DNA of 64,000 bases from Bacillus sp. P14.5 (GCF_003316765.1 NZ_NIJF01000060.1:248001-312000), one strand, 5' to 3'; positions 36,956 to 46,603 are shown, numbered from the stretch's first letter. Numbers and translations: made by a program. Notes: generated by a model from the letters alone, not told the origin.

Positions 36956-37735
36956 ATGGGAAAATTATCAACCGGACCGATTGAAAATCGCCTTTCCAGT
37001 GGAGTGAGACCCACCCAACAAGTGACCGCCAAATTCATTAATGAGAATCCAGTAAATTCTTCTACCGTTCTGGTTCAGGGATATTACTTGAATGGCTCGA
37101 GGACACAGTATGTGTTAGAGACCATTACTCTCTCTCCTAATCAGGTTTTTACCAAGGATTATTATGCAAACTTCAATGGATATCTGTTTACCTTTACTAT
37201 AGAAGGTGCAGCAGCAGAAAATACCCGAATTTCTTTTTGGGGAAAGAATGCAGGTGGACAAATCATCGCCTCTTACCGTCTAGTATCAGATGAACTTGAA
37301 AGTATCCAAACCAGCATAACGGATGCCCTTGCGTATGGATCCCTATATGGCTCCCCGGAATATTCATTATCTGTCTCAGCAGGAGAAAAGTTGATTTTCA
37401 GCAAAATTGGACCATACTCTGGAATGACACCTAATACAATCAATAATGAAATAGAAATCGGCCATTCTGGCGTTTACACAATCGCAGTGAGCTTCGGTGC
37501 CAGATCGTTATTTCCAAATCCTGAAGATTCAGTGTTCAGTATCTATATTAATGAAGAGGAAGAAATCAACAGCCGGATGTTCTTCAGAACAGATGAGCCC
37601 TTGGAGATTGACAATATTTCAAAAAACATTCAGATATTGCTGAATGAGGGAGACACGGTATCGATCAAAGCTGTTTCAGCTCCCCCTACCGTTCAGTACA
37701 TCAATCCATCACTTGTGGTCACACGGATTGTTTAG
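36956..37735 (+). CDS. Collagen-family N-terminal domain fused directly to a C1q-like head
   Basis: The 259-residue protein begins with the same domain as the four collagen-like proteins (MGKLSTGPIENRLSSG to YRLVSDELES, residues 1-117). It then passes, with no Gly-X-Y triplets, into a C1q/BclA-like beta-sandwich (residues ~124-259: ALAYGSLYGSPEYSLSV, IGHSGVYTIAVSFGA, IQILLNEGDTVSIKAVSA). The direct fusion shows that the N-terminal domain and the head work without a collagen stalk. AAAGGAGG lies 11 nt upstream of the ATG. It is monocistronic with a terminator. Confidence 0.8.
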   Translation: MGKLSTGPIENRLSSGVRPTQQVTAKFINENPVNSSTVLVQGYYLNGSRTQYVLETITLSPNQVFTKDYYANFNGYLFTFTIEGAAAENTRISFWGKNAGGQIIASYRLVSDELESIQTSITDALAYGSLYGSPEYSLSVSAGEKLIFSKIGPYSGMTPNTINNEIEIGHSGVYTIAVSFGARSLFPNPEDSVFSIYINEEEEINSRMFFRTDEPLEIDNISKNIQILLNEGDTVSIKAVSAPPTVQYINPSLVVTRIV

Positions 37736-37750
37736 GTAGCTGTTCTAAAA

Positions 37751-37797
37751 AAAAGAGCCACGTAAGCGGAAAATATCACTGCTTATCTGGCTCTTTT
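37751..37797 (+). terminator. Terminator of the 36956 gene
   Basis: AAGAGCCACGTAAGC pairs with the GCTTATCTGGCTCTT arm, followed by TT. Confidence 0.75.
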
Positions 37798-37985
37798 GGG
37801 TGAAGGTCTAAAAAAGAAAAGGACTTTTTTCATTCACCTTGAATATTAAAAACTTAAACAAAAAACAAAATAGTCTTCAGTTAAAGAAATAAGTGGCAGC
37901 TCTTATCCTTCTGAGATATTCAATTGACATTGCCCGTTTGATAAGCACCAATTTATATCCACTTTATCCATTTATTCGAAGCACA

Positions 37986-38016
37986 AAATCCCCCTATCCA
38001 ACAGAATAAGGGGATT
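37986..38016 (-). terminator. Terminator of the lsrRK-cupin-lsrF operon
   Basis: On the minus strand AATCCCCTTAT pairs with ATAGGGGGATT, followed by TTGT; about 10 nt past the lsrF stop. Confidence 0.7.
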
Positions 38017-38025
38017 CTCCATTCC

Positions 38026-38814
38026 TTAAGCCTTCACCTCAGCACAATCCTCAAAAACCTCAACCGCTTCCTTCACCGAGTAATTCTCATGCACAATCGA
38101 ATGAATGGCCTTCATCATGGCTAATGGGTGGTCCGACTGCCAGATATTGCGTCCCATATCAACGCCTGCCGCTCCCTGAGCCATCGCGTTATAGGTAATG
38201 TCTAGAGCTTCCTGGATCGTATCGAATTTTGGCCCGCCCGCGATGACGATCGGAACCGGGCACTTGCTTGTCACCTGCTCGAAGTCTTCACAGTAATAAG
38301 TTTTTACGATATCCGTTCCCATTTCTGCCAGTACTCTGGATGCAAGCGCTAAGTATCTGGCATCTCTCTTTTCGAGTTCCTTTCCTACAGCCGTAATCCC
38401 GAGGACGGGCAGGCCGTAATCATGTGCATCCGTTACGGTCTGCGCTAGATTGTTTACCGTTTTCGTTTCATTTTCCGAACCGATGAATACGGACACCCCG
38501 ACTCCAATGACATTGTGGCGCAGTGCTTCTTTTACAGAAGTCACAATTGTTTCGTTGGAAAGGTCTTTTAAAACAGTCGGCCCACCTGATACCCGCAGGA
38601 CCATCGGTGTTTCCGTATCTTCCGGGATACAGGCAGCAAGCGTGCCTCTTGTTAAGTATAGGGAGTCTGTGTATGGAAGCAGGTCCTTGACGGTTTCTCC
38701 CGGTTTCTCAAGTCCATGGACAGGTCCAAGGAAATAGCCATGATCGATGGCGAGCATGACAGCCCTTTTGTTCGGTAAAATTTTATTCAAACGGTTTTGA
38801 AAACCCCAGCTCAT
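38026..38814 (-). CDS. lsrF: 3-hydroxy-2,4-pentadione 5-phosphate thiolase LsrF
   Basis: The 262-residue protein is a class I aldolase-type TIM barrel: AIDHGYFLGPVHGLE, SLYLTRGTL, GVGVSVFIGSENE, DIVKTYYCEDFE (Schiff-base lysine in VKTYY) and PIVIAGGPKFD with GVDMGRNIWQ. LsrF ends AI-2 breakdown by moving an acetyl group from the phosphorylated dione to CoA, giving DHAP and acetyl-CoA. It is slightly shorter than E. coli LsrF at its N-terminus. I start it at the ATG at 38814, 9 nt after AAGGAG. It is last in the lsrR-lsrK-cupin-lsrF operon. Confidence 0.92.
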   Translation of the reverse strand: MSWGFQNRLNKILPNKRAVMLAIDHGYFLGPVHGLEKPGETVKDLLPYTDSLYLTRGTLAACIPEDTETPMVLRVSGGPTVLKDLSNETIVTSVKEALRHNVIGVGVSVFIGSENETKTVNNLAQTVTDAHDYGLPVLGITAVGKELEKRDARYLALASRVLAEMGTDIVKTYYCEDFEQVTSKCPVPIVIAGGPKFDTIQEALDITYNAMAQGAAGVDMGRNIWQSDHPLAMMKAIHSIVHENYSVKEAVEVFEDCAEVKA

Positions 38815-38828
38815 AAGCAAACACTCCT

Positions 38829-39185
38829 TTAATTGATTGTTGGTTTATCTATGACGATCGAATCGTTCTCCCCGATATGGGGTGACTTGACGAAGACGGC
38901 CTTGAAGTTATGATTGGATGTATTGATAAGATAGTGGGAATCATGAGGCCTGCATTGAATCATATCACCGGGCTTTGCCGGGACACGGCTGTTATTTATA
39001 TAAAAATCGATTTCACCTTCCAGGATGTAAAAGATTTCTTCGCAGGTTGTGTGATAATGATTGGGAAAGTCCTGACCTGGCTTCAGTACAACAACACCGA
39101 TATCAACATTGGGGCCTTTTGTTAAGTACTTCGGGCCATTGTCTCCGAATCGGTATTCAAAATCTGACTCGTTCACTTTCTTCAT
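38829..39185 (-). CDS. Cupin-domain protein in the position of LsrG
   Basis: The 118-residue protein is a single cupin: GVVVLKPGQDFPNHYHTTCEE (metal ligands His, His, Glu) and IEFYINN..PGDMIQCRPHDSHYL (His). E. coli lsr operons carry LsrG, an ABM-fold isomerase of phospho-AI-2, between lsrF and the rest. Here no LsrG is present and this cupin takes its place between lsrK and lsrF. I infer that it replaces LsrG as isomerase, or cleaves or senses phospho-AI-2. AAAGGAGGTG precedes the ATG at 39185, which lies 14 nt after the lsrK stop. Confidence 0.85.
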   Translation of the reverse strand: MKKVNESDFEYRFGDNGPKYLTKGPNVDIGVVVLKPGQDFPNHYHTTCEEIFYILEGEIDFYINNSRVPAKPGDMIQCRPHDSHYLINTSNHNFKAVFVKSPHIGENDSIVIDKPTIN

Positions 39186-39199
39186 CTTTTCACCTCCTT

Positions 39200-40768
39200 T
39201 CAATCTGGTTGAAATCCTGGCGCTTTCCACATGTGAGTGGTCGCCCCTTCATCTGCGAGCCTAAGCTGCCGTTCGTATACAATTCTCCACTTTTCATAGA
39301 TTTCCAGATAGGTAAAGTGGTTGGATTTCACAGGTTCGTGAATCCGGTCCAATTTCACGACCTTCTCGGCACCTTCTTCAATGGTCGAGTAAATGCCAGC
39401 CCCCACCCCTGCATACAGTGCTGTTCCAAGGGCGGCTGATTCTTTGACGACAGGTACTTTCACCCTGACGCCCAGTACATCTGCAAGCGTCTGGCTCCAC
39501 AGCTTCCCTTTTGAAGCTCCGCCTACGAATATCACCTCTTCTGGATAAAAGTTAGTCACTTCTTCTATCAATTTTAAGTTTCCAAGAGTAATAAGGGCGG
39601 CATTTTCCTGCAGCGATCGGAACATTTCCTTCTTCCCTGTCACATTGGGGTCCAGAGTCAAATTAATGAAGGAAGGCGCCGCATGCCTCCAAGAGGAGTA
39701 ATTCATAGTATCTGAGAAAATCGGGATGATGCCATTCGAACCGACAGGAACATCCTTCGCGGCCTCTTCCAGTAATTCATAAGGATCGCGGCCGCAGATC
39801 TTTCCGTTCGCTACCTCTTCCTGACAAAAAGCATCCCGGAACCACCTCATAACGAGACCTGGAAAAAAGGCGATGGTTTCAATCTGCCATAAGTCCTGAA
39901 CGGCATGGCAGTTCACCCGGATTCTCCCTTCTTTATCAATGAAAGGCCTTTTCGTGTTCACTTCCTGCTGCCAGAAAGAACCTCCTGACACCACCGTTTG
40001 ACCGTCACCGATGGCTCCTGCCCCGACCGAAGCCATTTGGGCATCTCCGCCGCCGGCCACGACCTTCGTTCCTTGCGCAAGCCCGGTGAGACCGGCAATT
40101 TCAGCTCCCACTTCGCCAATCACGGTTCCTGCCTCGTTCACAGGAGTAAAAATCGAATCCTTCAAACCGCATTCCTTTAAATAGCCTGATGCCCAATCTC
40201 TTTTATTCAAGTCAAAGATTCCTGTTGTACATCCATTGGAAGGATCGACCTGGAGCGTGCCGGATAATTTATAGAGAATCCAGTCATTCAGCATGGTAAT
40301 GGCGGATACCCTCTCGTACACCTCAGGAAGGTGATTTTTCAGCCAAAGAATTCTTGGAATGGCACCGAGGGCAAACGTCTGTCCAGATAATTCATACAGC
40401 TTTGCTTCCAGCTCCTCATGGTTCTCTTTTAAATAAGAAACTTCTTCTGAAGCCCTGGAATCGACGTTCGCACACGCCCACACTTCCTTGCCATTACTAT
40501 CATAGAGGACGATTCCCTCTCTCATGCTTGTGGCACTGATCCCTTTAATCCTCTTCGGATCTACGCCAGTCTCCTTCAGCAAGTTCCGGACACAGCCTAC
40601 AAGTAAGGACCAGTTCGCTTCATAGTCAAATCCCATTGAGCCTGGATATCTTTCATCAGAAAGGTGTATCCACTCCTCCTGCGAGCAGCCAATCTGATTT
40701 CCTTCAGAATCGAACAAAACAGCACGAAGACTTCCGGTTCCTGCATCAAATGCGAGAATGTAATCCAC
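39200..40768 (-). CDS. lsrK: Autoinducer-2 kinase LsrK
   Basis: The 522-residue protein is an FGGY carbohydrate kinase: DAGTGSLRAVLFD (phosphate loop), ISATSMREGIVLYD, GGGDAQMASVGAGAIGDGQTVVSGGSFW and EEVIFVGGASKGKLWSQTLADVLG near the C-terminus. LsrK phosphorylates imported AI-2, trapping it and making the LsrR inducer. The start is GTG at 40768 and overlaps the lsrR 3' end by 23 nt, so translation of the two is likely coupled. Length matches E. coli LsrK (~530). Confidence 0.95.
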   Translation of the reverse strand: MDYILAFDAGTGSLRAVLFDSEGNQIGCSQEEWIHLSDERYPGSMGFDYEANWSLLVGCVRNLLKETGVDPKRIKGISATSMREGIVLYDSNGKEVWACANVDSRASEEVSYLKENHEELEAKLYELSGQTFALGAIPRILWLKNHLPEVYERVSAITMLNDWILYKLSGTLQVDPSNGCTTGIFDLNKRDWASGYLKECGLKDSIFTPVNEAGTVIGEVGAEIAGLTGLAQGTKVVAGGGDAQMASVGAGAIGDGQTVVSGGSFWQQEVNTKRPFIDKEGRIRVNCHAVQDLWQIETIAFFPGLVMRWFRDAFCQEEVANGKICGRDPYELLEEAAKDVPVGSNGIIPIFSDTMNYSSWRHAAPSFINLTLDPNVTGKKEMFRSLQENAALITLGNLKLIEEVTNFYPEEVIFVGGASKGKLWSQTLADVLGVRVKVPVVKESAALGTALYAGVGAGIYSTIEEGAEKVVKLDRIHEPVKSNHFTYLEIYEKWRIVYERQLRLADEGATTHMWKAPGFQPD

Positions 40769-41714
40769 TTTTTATCCTAACCTCCATTTCCAATAAAGAT
40801 CTGGCCGTCTCCTCATCTGTAATCAAGACGTGCACATACTCTCCTTTTAACGCACCGTAAATAGCTTCTACCTTCTTCCGTCCCCCTGCGACAGCAATGA
40901 CATTTTGCGATTCTTTTAACCTGGATAGAGGAGTTCCGATCAGCCTTTTATGATGAGGCAGATCTAGCACCGCCCCGTTTTTGTCGTAAAATTGTCCCAG
41001 GATATCACCGACTGCCTGCTGCTGCTTAATGTAGGTCAGCTCATTCACGGTCATCTTTTCTTCCTGAATGATGGTGGCATCCGGGTAGACGCCGCCGATA
41101 CCGACTACATTGAATTTTGAGAGATTGGCAAGATCAAGAATGTCTTTAATGGAAGGTTCCAGGAGAAAGCTGTCGGCCATTTCCTCTGATGAAGCCAGGA
41201 ACGGAGCCGGGATGACATGGATTTCTTGAAAGTTCTCCATCCCTCCATCCTGTGACCGCCGGCTTTGCAAGTAGTAGTTGACTCCTCCTGTCAGGGTCAC
41301 GACGGAGATATTCCGGCTCGGTTCCATGGAAAGAAAATCAACAGTCTTGCTGATGGCCCTTCCCCATCCCAGGCCGATGATGTCATTTTCCTGCAGCTTG
41401 TTCTGTAAATATTGTGATGCCGCCCTCGATAAAGAGCTGCTGATTTCTTTCTCTTTATGGGGAGTGGGAATAATGAAGGCATCCTTTACGGCAAAAACAC
41501 TCTTGAACTCCTCTTCGATCTCAAGACAATTCCTGTCATGTCCTTTTATATGAAACTGTACGATACCTTCGCCTCTTGCTTTTTCCAGAAGACGGACCAC
41601 CCTTGCTCTTGATATATCCAATAGATTGGCAATTTCATTCTGCGTCAGGTTGTCTTTGTAGTAATACCAGGCAACCCGGATCATCATATTTTCGGCATAC
41701 ACATCTTCTGTCAT
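40746..41714 (-). CDS. lsrR: AI-2-responsive SorC/DeoR-type repressor LsrR
   Basis: The 322-residue protein has an N-terminal helix-turn-helix (NLTQNEIANLLDISRARVVRLLEKAR) and a SorC-type sugar-phosphate-binding domain (IGLGWGRAIS, VTLTGGVNYYL, VVGIGGVYPD, DKNGAVLD). In the family, phospho-AI-2 releases LsrR from the divergent lsr promoters. It faces lsrA across a 254-bp control region with repeated TTTTTGTTCA words, which may be its operators. GGTGAGAG precedes the ATG. Confidence 0.93.
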   Translation of the reverse strand: MTEDVYAENMMIRVAWYYYKDNLTQNEIANLLDISRARVVRLLEKARGEGIVQFHIKGHDRNCLEIEEEFKSVFAVKDAFIIPTPHKEKEISSSLSRAASQYLQNKLQENDIIGLGWGRAISKTVDFLSMEPSRNISVVTLTGGVNYYLQSRRSQDGGMENFQEIHVIPAPFLASSEEMADSFLLEPSIKDILDLANLSKFNVVGIGGVYPDATIIQEEKMTVNELTYIKQQQAVGDILGQFYDKNGAVLDLPHHKRLIGTPLSRLKESQNVIAVAGGRKKVEAIYGALKGEYVHVLITDEETARSLLEMEVRIKSGLHSRI

Positions 41715-41752
41715 TGATCTCTCACCCTCTGTACAAATGTTCGTTCGAAAAT

Positions 41753-41928
41753 TTTTTGTTCAGTCTTACGCAGAGTATATGGAGCCCTTGGAAATTTCAG
41801 AACCCCAAAAAGAAAAAGTGTCTTCCTGATGAAAGTACTTGTAATAAATTCGAAACCAACTGTGTAAATAAGTAAAAAGCGCCTAAAAAGGATTGAACAT
41901 AATTTCAGAACGGTTCTTTTTGTTCAAA
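41753..41928. promoter_or_regulatory. Repeated TTTTTGTTCA words in the lsrR-lsrA control region
   Basis: TTTTTGTTCA occurs at 41753-41762 and 41919-41928, one near each promoter side. The first is preceded by GTTCGTTCGAA. They are candidate LsrR operators; no binding data are available here. Confidence 0.4.
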
Positions 41929-41942
41929 TGTAAGCGTTTACT
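41928..41942 (+). promoter_or_regulatory. cre site (CcpA) upstream of lsrA
   Basis: ATGTAAGCGTTTACT fits the WTGNAANCGNWNNCW catabolite-responsive element at every position. It lies 26 nt before the lsrA start, so CcpA would repress import of AI-2 when preferred sugars are present. Confidence 0.75.
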
Positions 41943-41967
41943 ATTAACTACAGGTGGTGAGATTACA

Positions 41968-43472
41968 GTGAAAGAAACGGCCGCTCCTCTTTTCCGTGCC
42001 GTCAACATTCATAAATCTTTTTCCGGAAACTCGGTATTAAAGGGAATATCACTGAATTTACATGAGGGAGAAGTTCACGCGCTCGTAGGAGGCAATGGAG
42101 CAGGGAAATCCACTTTAATGAAGATCATAACAGGGTTATATAAGCTCGATGAAGGCACACTCGAGGTTTCAGGAAAAGAAGTTTCCTTCTCCTCTCCGGC
42201 AGATGCCCATACACACGGAATATATCTTGTCCCGCAAGAACCGCTCATTTTCCCGAACATGACCGTCCAGGAAAACATCCTGATTGGAGTGCCAGGGAAA
42301 AAAAAGGCTTTGATAAAAAAATTGAGGAAACCATCAGTCAGCTTCACTGGAGAATCGATCTTCAAAGAAGTGCCGCATCCCTTTCCATTGCGGAGCAGCA
42401 GCTTGTTGAAATTCTGCGAGGATTAACACGTGAAGCGAAAATATTGATTCTCGATGAACCCACTTCCACATTGACCTTTGGAGAAATCGATTCTCTATTC
42501 AAAGCAATCAAAACACTTACCAGTGAAGGACTTGGCGTTTTCTATATCACCCACCGCTTTCCGGAGATCTTCATGCTTTCCAATACGGTCTCTATCCTGC
42601 GTGATGGACTGGTGTCAGTTCAAGGACCGACCGCAGCCTTTACGTACGACTCACTGCTTCAGGGATTGATTCCTGCCAATACGAAAAACCAGAACCTGGA
42701 GAATCCAGCGATGGAGTTTTCTGCAGAGAATGTGGACGCCCAAACGGTCCTCTCGGTTGAAAATTTATCCGGCAGCCGATTTCATGATATTTCATTCCAG
42801 TTGAAAAAAGGTGAAATACTTGGAATCGCCGGAGTGGTCGGAGCCGGCCGGACCGAATTGGCAGAAGCCATCTTCGGACTCACCAAAGTCACGTCAGGCA
42901 CCATTTCCTTCTGCAATGAAAATATGAATCCTTTATCGGTGAAGCAGCGAATCCATAAAGGGTTGGTGTATGTTCCCGAAGACCGAAAGCTTCACGGAGT
43001 CTTTTCCATTACCTCCATTCAAAGCAATATATCTTCCACACTCCTTCACCGCTGGAAAGGCTTCTTGCTTCCATTCGGCAGGGAAAGGAGCACGGCCCAT
43101 ACTTATTTGAAAAATCTGAGAATTAGAGCCACAAGCGAAAAACAGCTTCTCAGTGATTTATCAGGTGGGAATCAGCAGAAAGTCGTGCTGTCCAAATATC
43201 TTGCTGCCGATCCAAAAGTGATGATTCTTGATGAACCGACGAGAGGAATTGATGCGAGTGCCCGCAATGATATCTACAGAATCATCAAAGACCTTAGAGC
43301 CACAGGTCTCGCCGTCCTCCTGATATCCTCCGACATGGAAGAAATCGAGAAACTCAGTGACCGGGTTCTGGTCATGCATCAAGGAAGTACGGTGAAGGTC
43401 CTGTCCCATGAGGAGATCACCAAAGACGCCATTGCGACCCATGCCTTCGGTGCCAAAAATGAGGTGGTGTGA
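41968..43472 (+). CDS. lsrA: AI-2 ABC transporter ATP-binding protein LsrA (one-base frameshift)
   Basis: LsrA is a double ATPase of ~500 residues. Walker A of half 1 is GGNGAGKST and its Q-loop VPQEPL. The frame breaks at GTGCCAGGG followed by A8 (42298-42305). With nine A's the protein reads through GFDKKIEETISQLHWRID, AEQQLVEILRGL and LILDEPTSTL to the second ATPase (GVVGAGRTE, SGGNQQK, ILDEPTRGID), 501 residues in all. Start: GTG at 41968 after AGGTGGTGAGA. The run is either a sequencing deletion or a slippage site; either way the downstream genes look intact. Confidence 0.88.
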
Positions 43473-43475
43473 TAA

Positions 43476-44492
43476 ATGATCCGATTCCTTAAAACCCGTG
43501 AATTATCCATTGTTCTATTAATGGTTGCGTATATTCTCCTGGTCGGTGCGGTCAATCCGGATTTTCTTGCCGGTGACTCACTTTCCTTGCTCGTCAAAGC
43601 CAGTGTCATTCTGATAGTCATGGCCATTGGTCAATCCTTCGTCCTTCTTACTTCCAATATTGATGTTTCAGTGGGATCGATCATGGGGTTTTCCGCTGCC
43701 ATCTGCGGCACCCTCTTGACTTCCGGTTTATCTCCCTGGCTCATGGTTCCGATCGTCCTCTTCGTTGGTGGAGTTATCGGCTTTCTGAACGGCATCGGGG
43801 TCTCCTTTTTCCGCATTCCTTCTATAATAATGACCCTTGGGATGCTCGGTGTTGTAAGAGGAAGCATGCTTCTCTATACAGAAGGAATGTGGATCGAGGA
43901 CATCCCGAATTATTTTAAAAAGCTGTCCTCTCTCAAAATGGTTGGAATCACGCTCCCTGTATGGATCGCAATCGTTCTTTTGGTGGCAACCCATCTTCTT
44001 TTGAAGAAAACGAAGATCGGCCAATACTTCTATGCCGTCGGCGACAATGTCGAAGGAGCCAGGCTGGTTGGGATCCCGGTCAGGAAAATGACCCTTGCTG
44101 CCTTTGTCATATCCGGTATGTCCGCGTCCATCGCGGGAATGTTTTTCGTCATGAATATCGGCTTTGTTCCCAATCAGACGGGAAGCGGGATGGAGCTGCA
44201 AGTCATCGCAGCCGCCGTACTTGGGGGTGTCAGCCTTTCCGGTGGTTTGGGAAGTGTGTTCGGAGCCGGGATCGGCGCTGTTTTCTTCACCATCATCAAC
44301 AACTCACTGATCTTCTTAAAAATTCCGTCCTACTATAACTCTGCCATCTCGGGACTGCTCCTACTTCTGATCGTCGTCGGAGATTCGAAGCTTCAAAAAT
44401 ACTTGAAAGAGAAAACGTACAAACAGCGGGAACATCAACTGATGAAGCTTCAGTCCCGCCAAGGAGGTGTTGAAGATGTTACAAAAACTTAA
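43476..44492 (+). CDS. lsrC: AI-2 ABC transporter permease LsrC
   Basis: The 338-residue protein has the many membrane helices and family motif of ribose-type permeases: [17 protein letters not shown] near residue 62, IPSIIMTLGMLGV, and the EAA-like region NVEGARLVGIPVRK. It ends in a charged cytosolic tail. LsrC and LsrD form the membrane channel of the Lsr importer. It starts 3 nt after lsrA and overlaps lsrD by 17 nt. Confidence 0.92.
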   Translation: MIRFLKTRELSIVLLMVAYILLVGAVNPDFLAGDSLSLLVKASVILIVMAIGQSFVLLTSNIDVSVGSIMGFSAAICGTLLTSGLSPWLMVPIVLFVGGVIGFLNGIGVSFFRIPSIIMTLGMLGVVRGSMLLYTEGMWIEDIPNYFKKLSSLKMVGITLPVWIAIVLLVATHLLLKKTKIGQYFYAVGDNVEGARLVGIPVRKMTLAAFVISGMSASIAGMFFVMNIGFVPNQTGSGMELQVIAAAVLGGVSLSGGLGSVFGAGIGAVFFTIINNSLIFLKIPSYYNSAISGLLLLLIVVGDSKLQKYLKEKTYKQREHQLMKLQSRQGGVEDVTKT

Positions 44493-45486
44493 GCTCTTTC
44501 TAATCTGGGAGACCTTTCTCACCTTCTTCTTCGTCTTCATCCTGCTCTCCTTTGGACTGATGATTCCCGGATTTCTCGATATGAGCAATCTTCTCTACAG
44601 CATCAATGACTTCGCTTATATCGCACTGGCTGCGATTCCGATGACCTTTGTGATCATTACAGGCGGAATTGATGTGTCAGTGGGATCGATCATGGGTCTC
44701 TCTTCCATCACACTCGGTGTTCTATGGATGAATGGCATGGATATCTGGCTCGCTTTGATAGTGACCCTGCTTATATCCGCGGCTGCCGGCTTTGTCAATG
44801 GCATCATTGTCGCCACGACTGACGTTCAGCCCCTTGTCGTAACCCTTGGCGGAATGTTTTTATTCGCAGGAATCGCCCTTGTCCTTTCCGGCGGCTCAAG
44901 CGCTTCCGGCTATGAAGGGATCAGCGGCTTTCCGAACGGTTTCGTGGAATTGGCAAACGGCCAGCTGCTCGGTATCCCGAACTCAATCTGGCTTCTGATT
45001 TCGACCATTCTTCTATTCGGTGCCCTTCTCCATCTAACGCGTTACGGACGTAACGTCTACTTAGTTGGAATTAATATAAAGGCGGCAAGATACAGCGGCA
45101 TATCGACAAAATGGACCCTCATGAGCACCTATATGCTCTCGGGGCTTGGAGGTGGTATCAGCGGCATCATCCTCACATCCTACTTCAGCTCGGCACGGTC
45201 AGACCTTGGTGGGGACGCCGTCCTGCCCGTCATCACCGCAGTGGTGCTCGGCGGCACAAGCATCTTCGGAGGAAAAGGCAGCATCTATGGAACGGCTATT
45301 GCCAGCTTGATCATCGGCATCATGCAGTACGGCCTTCAAATGGCCAGCATGACCAGCCAGCAAACCAGCGTCGTTATCGGTCTCATGTTGATTTTCTCGG
45401 TTTTGTTCCGGAACACAGATTGGCAGAGTGTCAAAAAACTTTTTCACTATGCATCTAATGTGAGTCATAAAAAAGGAGGAATATAA
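44476..45486 (+). CDS. lsrD: AI-2 ABC transporter permease LsrD
   Basis: The 336-residue protein is a ribose-type permease related to Lsr[54 protein letters not shown], and a closing [11 protein letters not shown] segment. I start it at the ATG at 44476, 8 nt after AGGAGG, since the GTG at 44467 overlaps that site. It overlaps lsrC, indicating coupled translation. Confidence 0.92.
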   Translation: MLQKLKLFLIWETFLTFFFVFILLSFGLMIPGFLDMSNLLYSINDFAYIALAAIPMTFVIITGGIDVSVGSIMGLSSITLGVLWMNGMDIWLALIVTLLISAAAGFVNGIIVATTDVQPLVVTLGGMFLFAGIALVLSGGSSASGYEGISGFPNGFVELANGQLLGIPNSIWLLISTILLFGALLHLTRYGRNVYLVGINIKAARYSGISTKWTLMSTYMLSGLGGGISGIILTSYFSSARSDLGGDAVLPVITAVVLGGTSIFGGKGSIYGTAIASLIIGIMQYGLQMASMTSQQTSVVIGLMLIFSVLFRNTDWQSVKKLFHYASNVSHKKGGI

Positions 45487-45487
45487 A

Positions 45488-46534
45488 GTGAAACACATCA
45501 AACCGCTTGCTTTACTTCTTAGTATGGTACTGATTATCGGGTCCTTGATGGCATGTGGAAAATCAAATGGTGACAGCGGCAAGAAAGATGCGAAGCTTGC
45601 CTTCATCCCCAAACTGACAGGTGTCGGCTTCTTCACATCCGGCGGTGAGGGTGCAAAAGAAATGGCCGATTCACTCGGAGTCGATTTAAAGTACGACGGA
45701 CCGTCAGAAGCATCTGTATCCGGCCAGGTGAAATACATCAATAACTTTGTCAATCAAGGATATGACGCATTGATGATCTCCTCCGTATCCGTAGACGGGT
45801 TGAGTCAATCCTTGCAGCGTGCCAAGGAAAAAGGCGTCAAGATCCTGACTTGGGACTCTGATGTTAAACCTGAAGACCGTTCCTTCTATATCAATCAAGG
45901 AACTCCCGATCAATTGGCACAGCTGCTGATCCAGATGACATCAGACCAAATCGGCGATTCCGGAAAAGTAGCCTTCTTCTACTCCAGCCCTACCGTGACA
46001 GACCAGAACCAATGGGTTACAAAAGCCAAAGAAATCATCGCCGAAAAATACCCGAACTGGGAAATCGTCACCACCCAATACGGTGAAAATGACGCACAGA
46101 AATCCCTTACCGTCGGAGAAAGCATTCTGAAGACATACCCTGATATCGACGCCGTCATCTGCCCGGACGCCACCGCCCTCCCTGCCATGGCTCAGGCAGC
46201 AGAAAACTTGGAAAAAGCAGGTGAAGTCGTCGTTACCGGCTTCTCGACACCAAACGTCATGCGCGACTATGTTAAACGCGACACCGTTAAACAATTCGGC
46301 CTATGGGATGTTAAGAAACAAGGAGCACTTGCCGCTTATGTAGCGTACCTCATGACTGTTGAAGGAAAAGACCTTAAAGTCGGCGATGAATTTGATGTTC
46401 CTGAGGTTGGAAAAGTGAAAATCGAACCGAATAGTATTCAAGGGTATGACTATGAAGCAGAGGACAGTGGGATTATCCTGCTGCCGGAGCGTGTGGTGTT
46501 TACGAAGGATAATATTGATGATTATGATTTTTGA
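45488..46534 (+). CDS. lsrB: AI-2-binding lipoprotein LsrB
   Basis: The 348-residue protein has a lipoprotein signal with lipobox LMAC (Cys23) and the periplasmic-binding fold of sugar receptors: [21 protein letters not shown] (ligand-binding Lys and Gly region of LsrB), [30 protein letters not shown] (Asp), and [11 protein letters not shown]. In LsrB the lysine near the N-terminus, the Asp in WDSDV and the Asp after it bind the AI-2 ring. Start: GTG after AGGAGGA. It is the last gene of lsrACDB. Confidence 0.93.
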   Translation: MKHIKPLALLLSMVLIIGSLMACGKSNGDSGKKDAKLAFIPKLTGVGFFTSGGEGAKEMADSLGVDLKYDGPSEASVSGQVKYINNFVNQGYDALMISSVSVDGLSQSLQRAKEKGVKILTWDSDVKPEDRSFYINQGTPDQLAQLLIQMTSDQIGDSGKVAFFYSSPTVTDQNQWVTKAKEIIAEKYPNWEIVTTQYGENDAQKSLTVGESILKTYPDIDAVICPDATALPAMAQAAENLEKAGEVVVTGFSTPNVMRDYVKRDTVKQFGLWDVKKQGALAAYVAYLMTVEGKDLKVGDEFDVPEVGKVKIEPNSIQGYDYEAEDSGIILLPERVVFTKDNIDDYDF

Positions 46535-46603
46535 TGTGGTTGATCATCCAGTAAGAGATGGTCTTTTCTAAAGCTCTATTTGATCGTGGCGGTATAAGAG
46601 TAA

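Noticed and set aside
41893..41967. Longer lsrA N-terminus from TTG at 41893
   Set aside because: This extension overlaps the cre site, and GTG at 41968 has the ribosome site.
43728..44201. 157-residue minus-strand frame in lsrC
   Set aside because: Antisense to lsrC, with skewed composition and no start signals.
45199..45753. 184-residue minus-strand frame over lsrD-lsrB
   Set aside because: Antisense to two clear genes.
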